Below, in pieces: positions 26,401 through 35,131 of a stretch of 64,000 nt of DNA (within the stretch, counting starts at the first letter, position 1; each line of letters starts with the position of its first letter). The translations under genes and the position numbers were made by a program. Source of the stretch: Chryseolinea soli (GTDB taxonomy: Bacteria > Bacteroidota > Bacteroidia > Cytophagales > Cyclobacteriaceae). Below the pieces are notes generated by a model. It made no database searches. It worked only from the letters and a program-made list of their open reading frames with translations, and was not told the origin of the DNA. The stretch is taken from contig NZ_CP032382.1 in the NCBI RefSeq assembly GCF_003589925.1, positions 7,192,001 to 7,256,000 of the forward strand, in the 5' to 3' direction.

Positions 26401-26568
26401 GGTGTTGAACATACCATCCACGCCTGGCCTACAAAAATTCCGACCATGGCGAACATTCTTTGCGGCAGCGTAAAACGCAACATCAACAAAGACGAATGGG
26501 AGATTTTCGTTGGCGACGACCTTAAGTATGAAAAGACGTGTGCTGATTTACCGGATAACAATAATTGA
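23413..26568 (+). CDS. Membrane-anchored STAND ATPase (nSTAND1-like) with coiled coil and WD40 propeller
   Basis: 1051 residues. N-terminal NPFPGLRPF and FFGRE are the typical lead-in of nSTAND1 proteins, then Walker A GPSGSGKSS (52-60) and Walker B LVLVDQFEELF (150-160). A winged-helix region lies near 300-400 (VDISHESLMRIWVRLKNW is a family marker). One membrane helix (about 498-518, VFGIIMGVATVVCLSFLVYAL) is followed by a long Ala/Glu/Lys coiled coil (545-640) and WD40 blades (706-1030; SGGSDGKVFRW, GENGSLYVWD, ASKDKTVRLWN). This predicts a cytosolic ATPase and a periplasmic propeller. Some proteins of this kind carry the legacy name Hat/HatR. Gaps of 2 bases upstream and 4 bases downstream place it in the centre of the operon. 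Confidence 0.85.
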   Translation: MQVIDEKLETANPFPGLRPFKIDESHLFFGREGQSDEVLLKLSKNRFVGVIGPSGSGKSSFIYCGVMPILYGGFLTDASPNWEVVVTRPGAGPIDNLAEALLKNNPEYLASDTEEKKIKRTIFSTLLRSSSLGLVEAIEQTRKDVDVNYLVLVDQFEELFRFKEGHDVNSVNETLAFVNLLMEAVNYPDAPIYVAITMRSDFIGDCAQFPDLTRKINDSHYLIPQLTREQKRNAIEGPVAVGGASIAPRLVQQLLNDLGDNPDQLPILQHALMRTWSYWSLYRDFEEEHVDLKHYEAIGTMTEALSQHANEAYDELSEEQKHICEVLFKAITEKRGENFGIRRPTRLTEIAAIASVEEDAVIEVIDKFREQGRSLLTPAHGAYITSKSMVDISHESLMRIWVRLKNWVDDEAEAVQMYTRLADAATMYQVGKAGLWRPPDLQLALNWQAKHKPTLVWGQRYNPAFERTLIFLEYSRKEWETEQRIKEMEQKAKLKRARVFGIIMGVATVVCLSFLVYALFQKAQADNARKLAVANAHRADSLRVVSDNDRLLAIKAKEEAEEAQKAEAAQKLLAQEAEKRAVQNAELAKRNAIQAQKNAEEAKLNAERALKNEAIAKEQEQIAKQQEQIAKDNAAEALRQRYIAQAKAMAVKSKELNDPEQEALIAQHAYKFNTDHRGYEYDNDIYNGLYAALKKYDHPLTQSLQAHDRGAARALVTRPTGNEIYSGGSDGKVFRWTEVNNNWKSEMLVNRPDYQYYTIDVSADGKLLIAAGLNSNSETKNYVEVYNLDNMSDAPKKVTGFTYAIENLNFTPDGKGFYARDNSGKSIKYSDLSTSREVIVPPVKINAIDLSPDGNFLAGAGENGSLYVWDIRNNYTVAEHKNLGQHLTAVCFAPEGRRIVVGDNTGVVTLFDNQSNLVLRVLSGHTSVIEQIQFNHAGKFMATASKDKTVRLWNVDRLKEQPIVFSDHKDWVWGAAFTPDDEQLLACVHSSIETVKGVEHTIHAWPTKIPTMANILCGSVKRNINKDEWEIFVGDDLKYEKTCADLPDNNN

Positions 26569-26572
26569 TTGC

Positions 26573-27616
26573 ATGAAAAGAGTTTTTTACGTTCTTCCCT
26601 TTGCTTTTTTTGCCTTTACCGCCCACGCCCAACTGACCTCCTGTGCGCAAACCCTGCGCCTGGCCCGGTCTACTTATGAGCAAGGCCGGTTGCACGAGAT
26701 CCCCGAGTTGCTGACGCGATGCCTGGAGAATGGCTTTTCACAACAGGAAAAAGTAGAGGCCTACAAGCTGCTTTGTCTCGCCTACATTTACCTGGAGGAG
26801 CCCGCGAAGGCCGATGAAGCGATGCTGAACCTGCTGCGCACCGATCATTACTTCGAGATCAACCAGACGACCGATCCCGCCGAATTCATTGCCTTGTATC
26901 GCACCTTTCGCACGCATCCGATCTACCGTCTCGGTGTGAAGCTGGGCGCGAATGCGAGCCAGCCCAACGTGGTAAGCTATGTGCCCGCCAATGGAGGCAC
27001 CAGCAAATATTCGGCCGGCATCTCCTTCCAGGGTGGTGTGGCCGTGGAAGTGCCGCTGAACAAGAAGCTGACGATCGATACAGAGTTGAATTTCGTATTG
27101 AAGACCTTCAAATATGAAAACAAAGTGACCTACGACGAGATCGCCACCGGCGACCCCCGGAATTTCACCATCACCGGCAAAGAAAATCAAACGTGGGTCA
27201 CTCTCCCTGTGATCCTGCAGTATCGTTTTCTGGAAAGCAAATTCAACCCCTATGTGGGCATTGGCGCTTCGCTGGATTACCTGTTGAACGCCACCAATAA
27301 ATTCTCGCGCACCAAGGAACAGGCCGCATCGCTGGATGAACAATCGCTGTCGCTGAACGACTACCGGAACCGGGTCAATGCCAGTGCCATACTGGCCCTG
27401 GGTGCGAAAATGAAAGTGACCGGTGGGTTCGCCTTTCTGGAAGTGCGGGGCTCCTATGGAGTCACCAAACTGAACGACGCGGCCGATATTTACGCCCTCT
27501 ATGCAAAAACCCTCCCGACCGGCGGTTACGTGGACGGCATTTTCAAAATGAACACACTCAGCGTAACCTTGGGATACGTATACAACCGATTCAATCCTAA
27601 AAAACTGAACAAGTAA
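26573..27616 (+). CDS. Outer-membrane beta-barrel protein with N-terminal helical repeat
   Basis: 347 residues from ATG 26573; upstream in-frame codons lie within the STAND gene and would lose the signal peptide (KRVFYVLPFAFFAFTAHAQ). Residues 25-105 are TPR-like (YEQGRLHEIPELLTRCLENGF; AYKLLCLAYIYLEEPAKADEAM). From about 118 the sequence alternates as in PorT/OmpW-type barrels (YRLGVKLGANASQPNV; GGVAVEVPLNKKLTIDTELNF; PYVGIGASLDYLL; LSVTLGYVYNRF at the C-terminus). It should sit in the outer membrane, with the helical part in the periplasm where it could meet the WD40 part of the STAND protein (inference). It starts 4 bases after the STAND stop. Confidence 0.82.
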   Translation: MKRVFYVLPFAFFAFTAHAQLTSCAQTLRLARSTYEQGRLHEIPELLTRCLENGFSQQEKVEAYKLLCLAYIYLEEPAKADEAMLNLLRTDHYFEINQTTDPAEFIALYRTFRTHPIYRLGVKLGANASQPNVVSYVPANGGTSKYSAGISFQGGVAVEVPLNKKLTIDTELNFVLKTFKYENKVTYDEIATGDPRNFTITGKENQTWVTLPVILQYRFLESKFNPYVGIGASLDYLLNATNKFSRTKEQAASLDEQSLSLNDYRNRVNASAILALGAKMKVTGGFAFLEVRGSYGVTKLNDAADIYALYAKTLPTGGYVDGIFKMNTLSVTLGYVYNRFNPKKLNK

Positions 27617-27627
27617 GTCCCTCCCCA

Positions 27628-28929
27628 ATGAAGAAGCTCTCTTTTATTTCGCTTTCCCTGTTGCTATTGTCGGGCTGTAAGAACCTGGAGGACGCCAGTG
27701 TTAGTCAACGCAATACGTTCATGCATTTTTATGAAGGTGCCAACAGCTACGTAGCCACCACTGCCGAAATCACCGAGGATGGCTATGTGATTGCCGGCAC
27801 CATCAACATACCCGGCGATCAGCCCACCTCCAAGATCATTGTGATCAAAACCGATGCCCTGGGCAAGCCCGAGTGGCAAAAGATCATCGACGGCGGGTCG
27901 GCCCGGGGAATTACCGTATCGGCTAGTGGTTACATCCTGGTGGGCGACAGTATTCAATTGAACCCAAATTCAGGCAGCATCCCAGACCTGGAAAACTACT
28001 GGTCACGCCTCATTCGTATGGATAACAGCGGATCTATCGTATCGGACGTATCCTATGCCAAGACCGTGAAAAATGGTCAGGGCGATGCGCATGTGGACTT
28101 TCATGCCGATGCCCTCACGCTGGACGATCAGGGGAACCTCGTGACCCTGGGCACCTATAAATATCCCGGTCTCAACGAATTCGCTTATATCGCCACGCTG
28201 AATCCCACGTCGTTGGATACGGTTTGGAAAAAGGAATACAACTACCTGGAGCGTGACTACATCAACACAAAATCGGTATTCTACAATAGCGGCCGCGTGA
28301 TGTGGGGAGCTACCGTATCGGGTACGGCCAGCAACTTCACGACCTCGTATGTGGCCATGCCGGTGGTGGAGAACAATTCCGTGTTTGTGAATTGCGACTA
28401 CTTCGGACAACTGACCGAGCAATCGCTGGTGATCAATGATCTCAAGGCTGCCCCCATCGGCTATGGTGCCGTCGGCACGTATGCCGGCACCGATGGCAAC
28501 AAGGGAAATGTCTTTTTTGTCCGTACCGACAAGCTGGGCAATTTCCAAAAGGAATCGGTCCATTATTATGATGGTGCCTCCGAGAGCATTGCCGTATCGG
28601 ATCCCACATCGTCGTCCAGCGAAGACACCGGCGAGTCGTTGACGTCGACGCGCGACGGCGGATATGTTTTGGCCGGCACATTAGAAACCACACCCACCCG
28701 CGGTAACGGTGGTACGGATATCTGGCTGATCAAGGTCGATGCTTATGGCGCACCGATCTGGGACAAGATCATTGGCGGGCCCACGAATGAAATTGTGTCG
28801 TCCATCCGCGAAGCGGCTGATGGCAGCCTCGTGATCTGCGGAACCATCCGCGACGCCTCGGAAGAAACGGGCGGTCTATCGTCGATCTTTTTGATCCGCA
28901 CCGACAGCCAGGGAGAATTGAAGAATTAA
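27628..28929 (+). CDS. Lipoprotein with beta-propeller-like repeats
   Basis: 433 residues. Signal peptide with lipobox LLLLSGC (Cys 17), so it is a lipoprotein. The body holds repeated propeller strands of the type DGYVIAGT (residues 51-58 and again near 350) and DIWLIKVDAYGAPIWDKIIGG, as seen in proteins with repeats of a delta-60 or PD40-related kind. There is no enzyme motif. It follows the barrel gene by 11 bases and precedes the giant surface protein by 31 bases, so the location is likely the outer membrane, in a complex with either. Whether it faces outward cannot be decided; the residues after Cys (KNLEDAS) are acidic but not a textbook surface-export signal. Confidence 0.8.
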   Translation: MKKLSFISLSLLLLSGCKNLEDASVSQRNTFMHFYEGANSYVATTAEITEDGYVIAGTINIPGDQPTSKIIVIKTDALGKPEWQKIIDGGSARGITVSASGYILVGDSIQLNPNSGSIPDLENYWSRLIRMDNSGSIVSDVSYAKTVKNGQGDAHVDFHADALTLDDQGNLVTLGTYKYPGLNEFAYIATLNPTSLDTVWKKEYNYLERDYINTKSVFYNSGRVMWGATVSGTASNFTTSYVAMPVVENNSVFVNCDYFGQLTEQSLVINDLKAAPIGYGAVGTYAGTDGNKGNVFFVRTDKLGNFQKESVHYYDGASESIAVSDPTSSSSEDTGESLTSTRDGGYVLAGTLETTPTRGNGGTDIWLIKVDAYGAPIWDKIIGGPTNEIVSSIREAADGSLVICGTIRDASEETGGLSSIFLIRTDSQGELKN

Positions 28930-28960
28930 TTTTTAGCATACGAATTAACGATATCTGTCT

Positions 28961-31900
28961 ATGGACTTTTCTTTACAACGGAGACGCCTGTTCACCTTTT
29001 TGCTGTTTTTCATGGCAACGGGGTCAGCATGGGCCAACAACACTGTAACGATCGAGCAGGACGGCGCACAAGTGGATCCCACCAACGCGTCGCCTATCCT
29101 CTTTGTGGTCACCTTCAATGAAGCCGTAACCGGCTTCACTTCCGCCGACGTGGACCTGAGCACGTCCACGGCAACGGGAACGCTGGCAGCCGCCGTAACA
29201 GAAATCGCCCCCAACAACGGTACCACCTACCGCGTGAGCGTGACCGGCATGACGGGCAACGGCAATGTCATTGCCCAGATCCCCGCCGCGGCCGCCAAGT
29301 TGGTTTCGGATGGAACAACAAATACGGCGGCTAGCACCAGCAGCGACAATTCCGTACGCTTCGACAACACACCGCCCACGGTAAACAATCTTACGCCCAA
29401 CGACAATGCCACCGGCGTAGCGGTATCCACCAACCTCGTGATCCAGTTCAACGGCAGTTCCCTCGTCAAGGGCACGGGAACGATCGAACTGCGCAAAGAC
29501 TCCGACGACTCCATGATCGAAAGCTTTGACGTGGCCACGTCATCCAACATTTCGATCAGTGGACAGACGGTCACCATCGACATCAGCAGCAACCTGGCGG
29601 TTAGCACCAAGTATTATGTGATCGTCCCCGCCGGCTCCTACACCGACGCTGCGACAAATCCTTTTGCCGGCCTCACGGCCAAAAACGATTGGAACTTCAC
29701 CACCAACAATCCTGCGCCCTTCGGTTTGTCGACGGTCCCCGCCGACGATGCGACTGGCGTCTCCCTGAGTACGAGCAGTGTAAGCATTACCTTCTCGGAG
29801 CCTGTGGTGAATGTGGGTGACAACTCCAACACCAACAATAGGATCAGCATCAGGAACGTGACCGCCGGTAGTACGTTTGAAACCATTGACCCCACTGCCG
29901 CGGGAAAAGTAGTGATCGCCGGTTCGACGGTCACCATTAACTTTGTCGGAACGCTTTCTCCCGGCGTCACCTATGCGGTGAGGATCGGTAATTCGGTTTT
30001 TGAAGATGTGGATGGTGCGGGCTACAGCGGGATATCCAATGACACGGATTGGAATTTCACAACGATAGCGCTGCCGACGTTCACCTTTAAGTCACCGATA
30101 ACCATACCCGCTTCTACAACCTCCGCCACGAACACCTGCGTTGGTGAAAAGGTATCGCTGGATGGTACCAACTTCGGTACGACACCCACGGTAACCATCG
30201 ATGGCACCCCGGTTCCTATGGCCAACTATGTTACCCAGACCTCCACCAAAGTCGAGTTCATCGTGCCTTCGGTAACAGGTTCCTTCGATGTGGTATTGAC
30301 GAACAACGACAACAGCTTGTCCAGCGCGCCAGCGACGATCAACTTCAAGCCGGCCATCCTGACCAACCTCAATGTGTTTGCCAGCCCGGCCAGCGCTGCC
30401 GTTGGCGGATCGTCTGCGATCAAAGTAGACAACTCCCAGTCGACTGTAACCTATCAAATGATCTTGAACCCGAGCACCAACATCGGCAATACGCAAGGTG
30501 GTAACGGTGCCCAGCTTTCGTTTGCTACCGATGCTACGCCCGGTGGTGCCGTCTACCCTACTCCTGGCCCGACGAGCTACACGTATAAATTTCAAGCTAC
30601 CTCCAGCGGTTGTGCCACGAAAACACTCACCAATACCGCCACCGTCAATGTGTCGGCTGTAACCGCTTCTGCCGGTCCGGACAAGGACCTTTGTATCGGC
30701 GACGCCGTGACCATCGGCGGCAGCCCGACCGGTTCTGGCGGCACGGGTTATTTCAGCTTTTCATGGTCGAGCCCAGGCGGCTTTACCAGCACGGCAACCA
30801 ACCCGAGCGTGACGGCACCCGGTACATATACCGTTACGGTGAAAGACAACACGGGCGCAACCGACACCGACGATGTGGTGGTCACCGGCCTTACAAAACC
30901 CACAATCGATTTTATGGTCGGAATTCGCACCCAGTTCAACTACGATGAAAGTGCCTACCTGCTTAGCGACAAAACTATCGTTATCCCCAACGATGGCACA
31001 GGTGTGTTCAGCGGACAGGGGGTGACTCTCAACTCCACCGACGGCAACTATTACTTCAACCCTCAGGCCTTTACTTCCCAGGCCGTGGGCGTACCGATTA
31101 CCTACACGCACACCTCGGCCAATGGGTGTTCGAATTCCAACAGCTTTCCTGTGGATGTTAACGTTCCGGGGTCGGCTGTCACCAATTTTAAAACGAAATA
31201 CTGTTACAACGACAATCCTACCACCGGGCTCGTTTTTAACCAGTCAGTATACACTATTCCCCCCGGAAAAGAGTTTAGCTCTTTGAAGGCGTATGGCTAT
31301 AATGCGGCAACGGCCCTCTACGGGTTTTATGACCCGTTAGACCCCAACTACCCGCTTAGCAAAAGCGGCCCGACCTATACCTTCAACCCCGTAAAAGCCT
31401 ATGCCCTTGCGGGGCAAACCTCATCGGTGTATGTCATGGTGTATCTCAGGAACTCTACTCCTGACAAAATTGAGGATCCTTTCTATTTTACCTATTCGGG
31501 CGCTATTATGTGGGGGCCCGGCGCCGTACCTGAAATACTTCCCATGAGGGAGGACGCGATTGTCTGCGAAAAAGATCCTTTGATCACGCTCTCCTCCACG
31601 CTGGATGCGCCCGGCTTTGGCTATACAACCTTAAATTATCAGGAAACCAGCTACAACTCTGTGTCGGGGTCGGGCACGGGACCTTACACGTTCAATCCCG
31701 ACCTGGTGAACTTTGGTAGCTTCAATCAGAAGGCGGTTACCGTCAAGTTTAACTACAAGGACAACAACGGCTGCGTGGCCTCGACGCAGCGGTCGGTGAC
31801 CGTCGTCAAGAAAGTAGGTGGTCCCATCTCCCTCGACCAACAATATTGCCAGTTCTTTGACGGCAAACGCGTGTTATCGGCCGAGTCGCAATACCCTAGC

Positions 31901-34213
31901 GAAAAAATTACCTTTGCCTGGTATACTTCCTCTTCGCTGTCGGATGTCACGCCCGGCACCGGATCAGTGTTCGATACCGACATCAACACGCAAAACCCTG
32001 TCACCAAAACCTATTATGTAACACAAAACTTCCGCAGCTGCGAAAGCGACTACACCGCGGTCAACATCGTGGTTGCCCCGGCGCCGGTGATCAACCTCAA
32101 CTTCCCGTCGCCTTGCGAAAACCGCGCTACGACCTACGTGGGTCCCGTGCCGCCAGGTTCCAATCCCAGCTATAGCTGGAGTTTCTCAGGCGATTCGCAG
32201 AGCTACAACACCAAGGATGTCGTACACACCTTTGCCAACAACGGTCCGGCCAGTGTATCGCTGGTTGTAAAATCAACCAGCAACGGGCAGGAGTGCTCCT
32301 CATCCGCCACACAATCCCTTGTGGTGGGACAAAATCCGACGGCGGACGTCACCTTCAATCAATTGTGTGATGGCGACAACACCAACTTGCAAGCGTTGTC
32401 GGATCTTAACGCCGAAACCATTTACTGGGATTTTGGCGACGGCGATGTGTGGGCCAAGAGCCCGCAGGGCACGGTGATCAACGATCCCGCAGGTCGCACC
32501 ACGGGTACTTATCTTGCGCCCCATCACAAATTCACCAATGGTGAAGGCGAGTATACCGTCGAATTGCGTGTATATACCAACCTGAATTGCAGCGACACGG
32601 TGAAAAAGACCTTGCGAATTCTCCCCTACCTCAAAAACTTCAACTCCCTCAATCCCTATCACATGGAAGCGCTCAACGGGGGCGACGGTTTCTGGGCAGT
32701 CGACAGCAGCAGCGTAAACTCCAGTTGGCAATTCACGGCGCCTAATGATACCGTGATCCACAACATCAACAAGGCGTGGGTAACCAATGGCGACAAGAAT
32801 GTAAATTTCGGCGATTACAATTCCAACGAGCACTCGGCGGTGAACAGCCCCTGCTTCGACATCACTGGCTTTGAGCGCCCCGTCTTTGCAATGGATTTCA
32901 TTGCGAATACGGGTTCTGATTCGGGTAAGGATGGAGCAGTATTGCAGGTGTCGACCGACGGCGGCTTGAGCTGGAAAGTGATCGGCGACAAGAACTCCGG
33001 TTTGAATTGGTACAATACTATCGGTGTATCGGGTAGCGCGCCCGGCGAGCAGAGCGTGGTGGCCTGGTCAGGCGACCTCTGGACCACCAATATCGACAAG
33101 ACCGACTCGATCTGGCTGCAAGCCAAACACACCCTGAACCTCCCCGAAAATGTGTTGCCATCGGCCAAAAGGAACAAAGTGCGTTTTCGCGTTGCCTTCG
33201 CCAGCAACGGCGATACGGAGTTTGAAGGGGTTGCTTTCAACAATGTGCACATCGAGGACCGTAATCGCATCATGCTGGTAGAGAACTTCACCAACGTGAC
33301 CGCTGCGGGCGCGGGTGTCAACAACACCCGTTTCAATACTCCCCAAGACGATGTGGTGAAGATCCAATACAACGTGAGCTTCCCCGGTGAAGATGAGATC
33401 AACCTGCAAAATCCCACGGACCCTGGTGCCCGCGGAGCTTTCTATGGCATTGCCAATACCGACCAGGTGGTGCCCCGTGTCTACGTTGATGGCACGAGCG
33501 GTGGTAAACTTACCGGTCCCACCGACTGGTTTGACCAGAGCAAATCCCTTCGCTCGCTGGTGACGTCGCCTTTGGACATCAGTATCTCCACGGTGCCGGC
33601 CAGTACCAGCCAGTTGTCGGTGGTGGCACAGATCACGCCGAATCAAACCCTTACGGAAGGCAAGCTGATAGCCCACGTCGTCATTGTCGAAAACCCCGTG
33701 GACGGCAACGAATTTGTTTTGCGTAAAATGTTACCCAATGCGTCGGGCACTGTGCTGGCCATGCCATTGACCACGGGGGTACCTGTCACTTTGCCGACAT
33801 TGACCTGGCAAGTGGACAACACGCATGTGGACCCGGCCAACCTCTCGGTGGTGGTATTCGTGCAGAACGAAGACACGAAGGAAGTACTGCAGGCGGCCAT
33901 GCTCGAACATCCGTCCAATCTGCCCACCGCGATCGTGACCGGCACAGAGCCTTCCTTCAGCCAACAGACGTCGCTCTATCCCAACCCAGCCGATCATCAA
34001 CTCATCATCCACATGCCACAAGCCGCGCGGAAAGACATGCCGCTGTCGATCTTCGACACGTTTGGCCACGAAGTGTTACAACGCACGATCGTTACCGGCG
34101 AGCAGCAAGTGGTCGTGAATACAACATCTTTTGCGGCGGGCGTTTACCTGATCCAATTCGAGGCTTCTCCAGGGGTACAGGTACGCAAGAAAGTAGTGGT
34201 CACCCACCGCTAA
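28961..34213 (+). CDS. Giant T9SS-secreted surface protein with Ig-like, IPT and PKD domains and an Omp28-like domain
   Basis: 1750 residues from ATG 28961. Signal peptide ends near SAWA. Domains by eye: an Ig-like unit (26-136; VTFNEAVTGFTSADVDLS), two SbsA/Big-type Ig units (about 137-250 and 252-368; both ending WNFTT), an IPT/TIG unit (371-462; VSLDGTNFGTTPTVTIDG), further beta-sandwiches, a PKD-like region (about 1040-1220; IYWDFGDGD), an Omp28-like thioredoxin fold (from about 1435; MLVENFTNV, PRVYVDG) whose usual Cys pair is absent, and a C-terminal type A T9SS signal (SLYPNPADHQL; GVYLIQFE; last 80 residues). It should be displayed on the cell surface. It closes the operon and is followed by a strong terminator, so its dose is tied to the STAND system. 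Confidence 0.9.
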   Translation: MDFSLQRRRLFTFLLFFMATGSAWANNTVTIEQDGAQVDPTNASPILFVVTFNEAVTGFTSADVDLSTSTATGTLAAAVTEIAPNNGTTYRVSVTGMTGNGNVIAQIPAAAAKLVSDGTTNTAASTSSDNSVRFDNTPPTVNNLTPNDNATGVAVSTNLVIQFNGSSLVKGTGTIELRKDSDDSMIESFDVATSSNISISGQTVTIDISSNLAVSTKYYVIVPAGSYTDAATNPFAGLTAKNDWNFTTNNPAPFGLSTVPADDATGVSLSTSSVSITFSEPVVNVGDNSNTNNRISIRNVTAGSTFETIDPTAAGKVVIAGSTVTINFVGTLSPGVTYAVRIGNSVFEDVDGAGYSGISNDTDWNFTTIALPTFTFKSPITIPASTTSATNTCVGEKVSLDGTNFGTTPTVTIDGTPVPMANYVTQTSTKVEFIVPSVTGSFDVVLTNNDNSLSSAPATINFKPAILTNLNVFASPASAAVGGSSAIKVDNSQSTVTYQMILNPSTNIGNTQGGNGAQLSFATDATPGGAVYPTPGPTSYTYKFQATSSGCATKTLTNTATVNVSAVTASAGPDKDLCIGDAVTIGGSPTGSGGTGYFSFSWSSPGGFTSTATNPSVTAPGTYTVTVKDNTGATDTDDVVVTGLTKPTIDFMVGIRTQFNYDESAYLLSDKTIVIPNDGTGVFSGQGVTLNSTDGNYYFNPQAFTSQAVGVPITYTHTSANGCSNSNSFPVDVNVPGSAVTNFKTKYCYNDNPTTGLVFNQSVYTIPPGKEFSSLKAYGYNAATALYGFYDPLDPNYPLSKSGPTYTFNPVKAYALAGQTSSVYVMVYLRNSTPDKIEDPFYFTYSGAIMWGPGAVPEILPMREDAIVCEKDPLITLSSTLDAPGFGYTTLNYQETSYNSVSGSGTGPYTFNPDLVNFGSFNQKAVTVKFNYKDNNGCVASTQRSVTVVKKVGGPISLDQQYCQFFDGKRVLSAESQYPSEKITFAWYTSSSLSDVTPGTGSVFDTDINTQNPVTKTYYVTQNFRSCESDYTAVNIVVAPAPVINLNFPSPCENRATTYVGPVPPGSNPSYSWSFSGDSQSYNTKDVVHTFANNGPASVSLVVKSTSNGQECSSSATQSLVVGQNPTADVTFNQLCDGDNTNLQALSDLNAETIYWDFGDGDVWAKSPQGTVINDPAGRTTGTYLAPHHKFTNGEGEYTVELRVYTNLNCSDTVKKTLRILPYLKNFNSLNPYHMEALNGGDGFWAVDSSSVNSSWQFTAPNDTVIHNINKAWVTNGDKNVNFGDYNSNEHSAVNSPCFDITGFERPVFAMDFIANTGSDSGKDGAVLQVSTDGGLSWKVIGDKNSGLNWYNTIGVSGSAPGEQSVVAWSGDLWTTNIDKTDSIWLQAKHTLNLPENVLPSAKRNKVRFRVAFASNGDTEFEGVAFNNVHIEDRNRIMLVENFTNVTAAGAGVNNTRFNTPQDDVVKIQYNVSFPGEDEINLQNPTDPGARGAFYGIANTDQVVPRVYVDGTSGGKLTGPTDWFDQSKSLRSLVTSPLDISISTVPASTSQLSVVAQITPNQTLTEGKLIAHVVIVENPVDGNEFVLRKMLPNASGTVLAMPLTTGVPVTLPTLTWQVDNTHVDPANLSVVVFVQNEDTKEVLQAAMLEHPSNLPTAIVTGTEPSFSQQTSLYPNPADHQLIIHMPQAARKDMPLSIFDTFGHEVLQRTIVTGEQQVVVNTTSFAAGVYLIQFEASPGVQVRKKVVVTHR

Positions 34214-34236
34214 TCTCATACCCATTTTCTCCCTTT

Positions 34237-34273
34237 CGTCTTTATGGCCATTTCGTGGCCGTAAAGACGTTTT
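34237..34273 (+). terminator. Rho-independent terminator of the six-gene operon
   Basis: Arms 34237-34250 and 34256-34269 pair over 14 bases with one G-U, loop TTTCG, followed by TTTT. It begins 23 bases after the stop of the giant surface protein gene. Confidence 0.85.
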
Positions 34274-34369
34274 AAGGGTTTGAAAACGGACTTTTTATAA
34301 TTTATAACCCCTTTGGAGGAGATGGTTAGTTGTCCTATTTTTAACGCGTAAACTTCATAACCCCCGTAC

Positions 34370-35131
34370 ATGGAAATTTTCCTGAAAGCGGAGACCTGGC
34401 TCGCTTTATTAACGCTTACATTTTTTGAGGTCGTGCTGGGCATTGATAACATCATTTTCATTTCCATTGTCTCCAACCGTCTTCCTGTAGAGATCCGCGC
34501 CAAGACCCGTAACCTGGGGTTGGTGCTGGCCATGTTTGTGCGCATCCTGCTCCTGCTCACCATCACCTGGGTGATGCGCTTCAAAGAACCCCTGTTCTCC
34601 ATACCCGGCAACTTCATCTTTCAAGACACCGACCTCGCCATCAGTGGCCGCGACCTCATCCTCATCCTGGGCGGGTTGTTCCTGATCGCGAAAAGTACGC
34701 GCGAGATCAACCACGAGATGGAAGGTGAAGAGGAAACCCTGGAAGCGGGCGGCGGCAAAGTCAACGTGGTGGGCATCATTGTGCAGATCATCTTGCTGGA
34801 TATTATTTTTTCGTTCGACTCCATCCTCACGGCCGTGGGGCTCACCAACCATGTGATCATCATGATCATCGCCGTGGTCCTTTCCATCGGCATCATGATC
34901 ATCTTCTCGGGAGCGATCAGCGATTTCATTCACCGGCATCCCTCCATGGAAGTGCTGGCCCTGGGCTTTTTGATCCTTATCGGTTTCATGTTGTTCCTCG
35001 AAGGACTGCACAAGGAAGTGCCGAAAGGATACATCTATTTCGCCATTGTCTTTTCCATGATCATCGAAATGGTGAACATCCGCGTGCGAAACCGACGAAA
35101 GAAAGCCAAAGAAGAATTCCATGACGAATAA
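34370..35131 (+). CDS. TerC family integral membrane protein
   Basis: 253 residues with 7-8 membrane helices. TerC signatures: FFEVVLGIDNIIFISI (residues 19-34) and DIIFSFDSILTAVGL (about 145-159), whose acidic residues in the membrane are the proposed metal site. Relatives export Mn(II) or are linked to tellurite resistance and to loading of exported metalloproteins. A charged loop (HEMEGEEETLEAGG) lies between the two halves. There is no recognisable yybP-ykoY riboswitch in the 156-base upstream gap, which instead holds the terminator of the preceding operon. The next gene overlaps the 3' end by 11 bases. Confidence 0.92.
   Translation: MEIFLKAETWLALLTLTFFEVVLGIDNIIFISIVSNRLPVEIRAKTRNLGLVLAMFVRILLLLTITWVMRFKEPLFSIPGNFIFQDTDLAISGRDLILILGGLFLIAKSTREINHEMEGEEETLEAGGGKVNVVGIIVQIILLDIIFSFDSILTAVGLTNHVIIMIIAVVLSIGIMIIFSGAISDFIHRHPSMEVLALGFLILIGFMLFLEGLHKEVPKGYIYFAIVFSMIIEMVNIRVRNRRKKAKEEFHDE

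Noticed and set aside
24949..26421. 490-codon minus-strand open frame inside the STAND gene
   Set aside because: Antisense shadow of the coiled-coil and WD40 code; the residues have low-complexity Val/His/Gln composition typical of antisense frames.
18814..34213. Mobile defence island
   Set aside because: No integrase, transposase, att-like repeats or change in base composition were seen; the operon looks like a resident part of the chromosome, so a defence role stays only a hypothesis.
34214..34369. Mn-sensing yybP-ykoY riboswitch ahead of terC
   Set aside because: The only clear structure is the terminator of the preceding operon; the conserved riboswitch loops were not seen.
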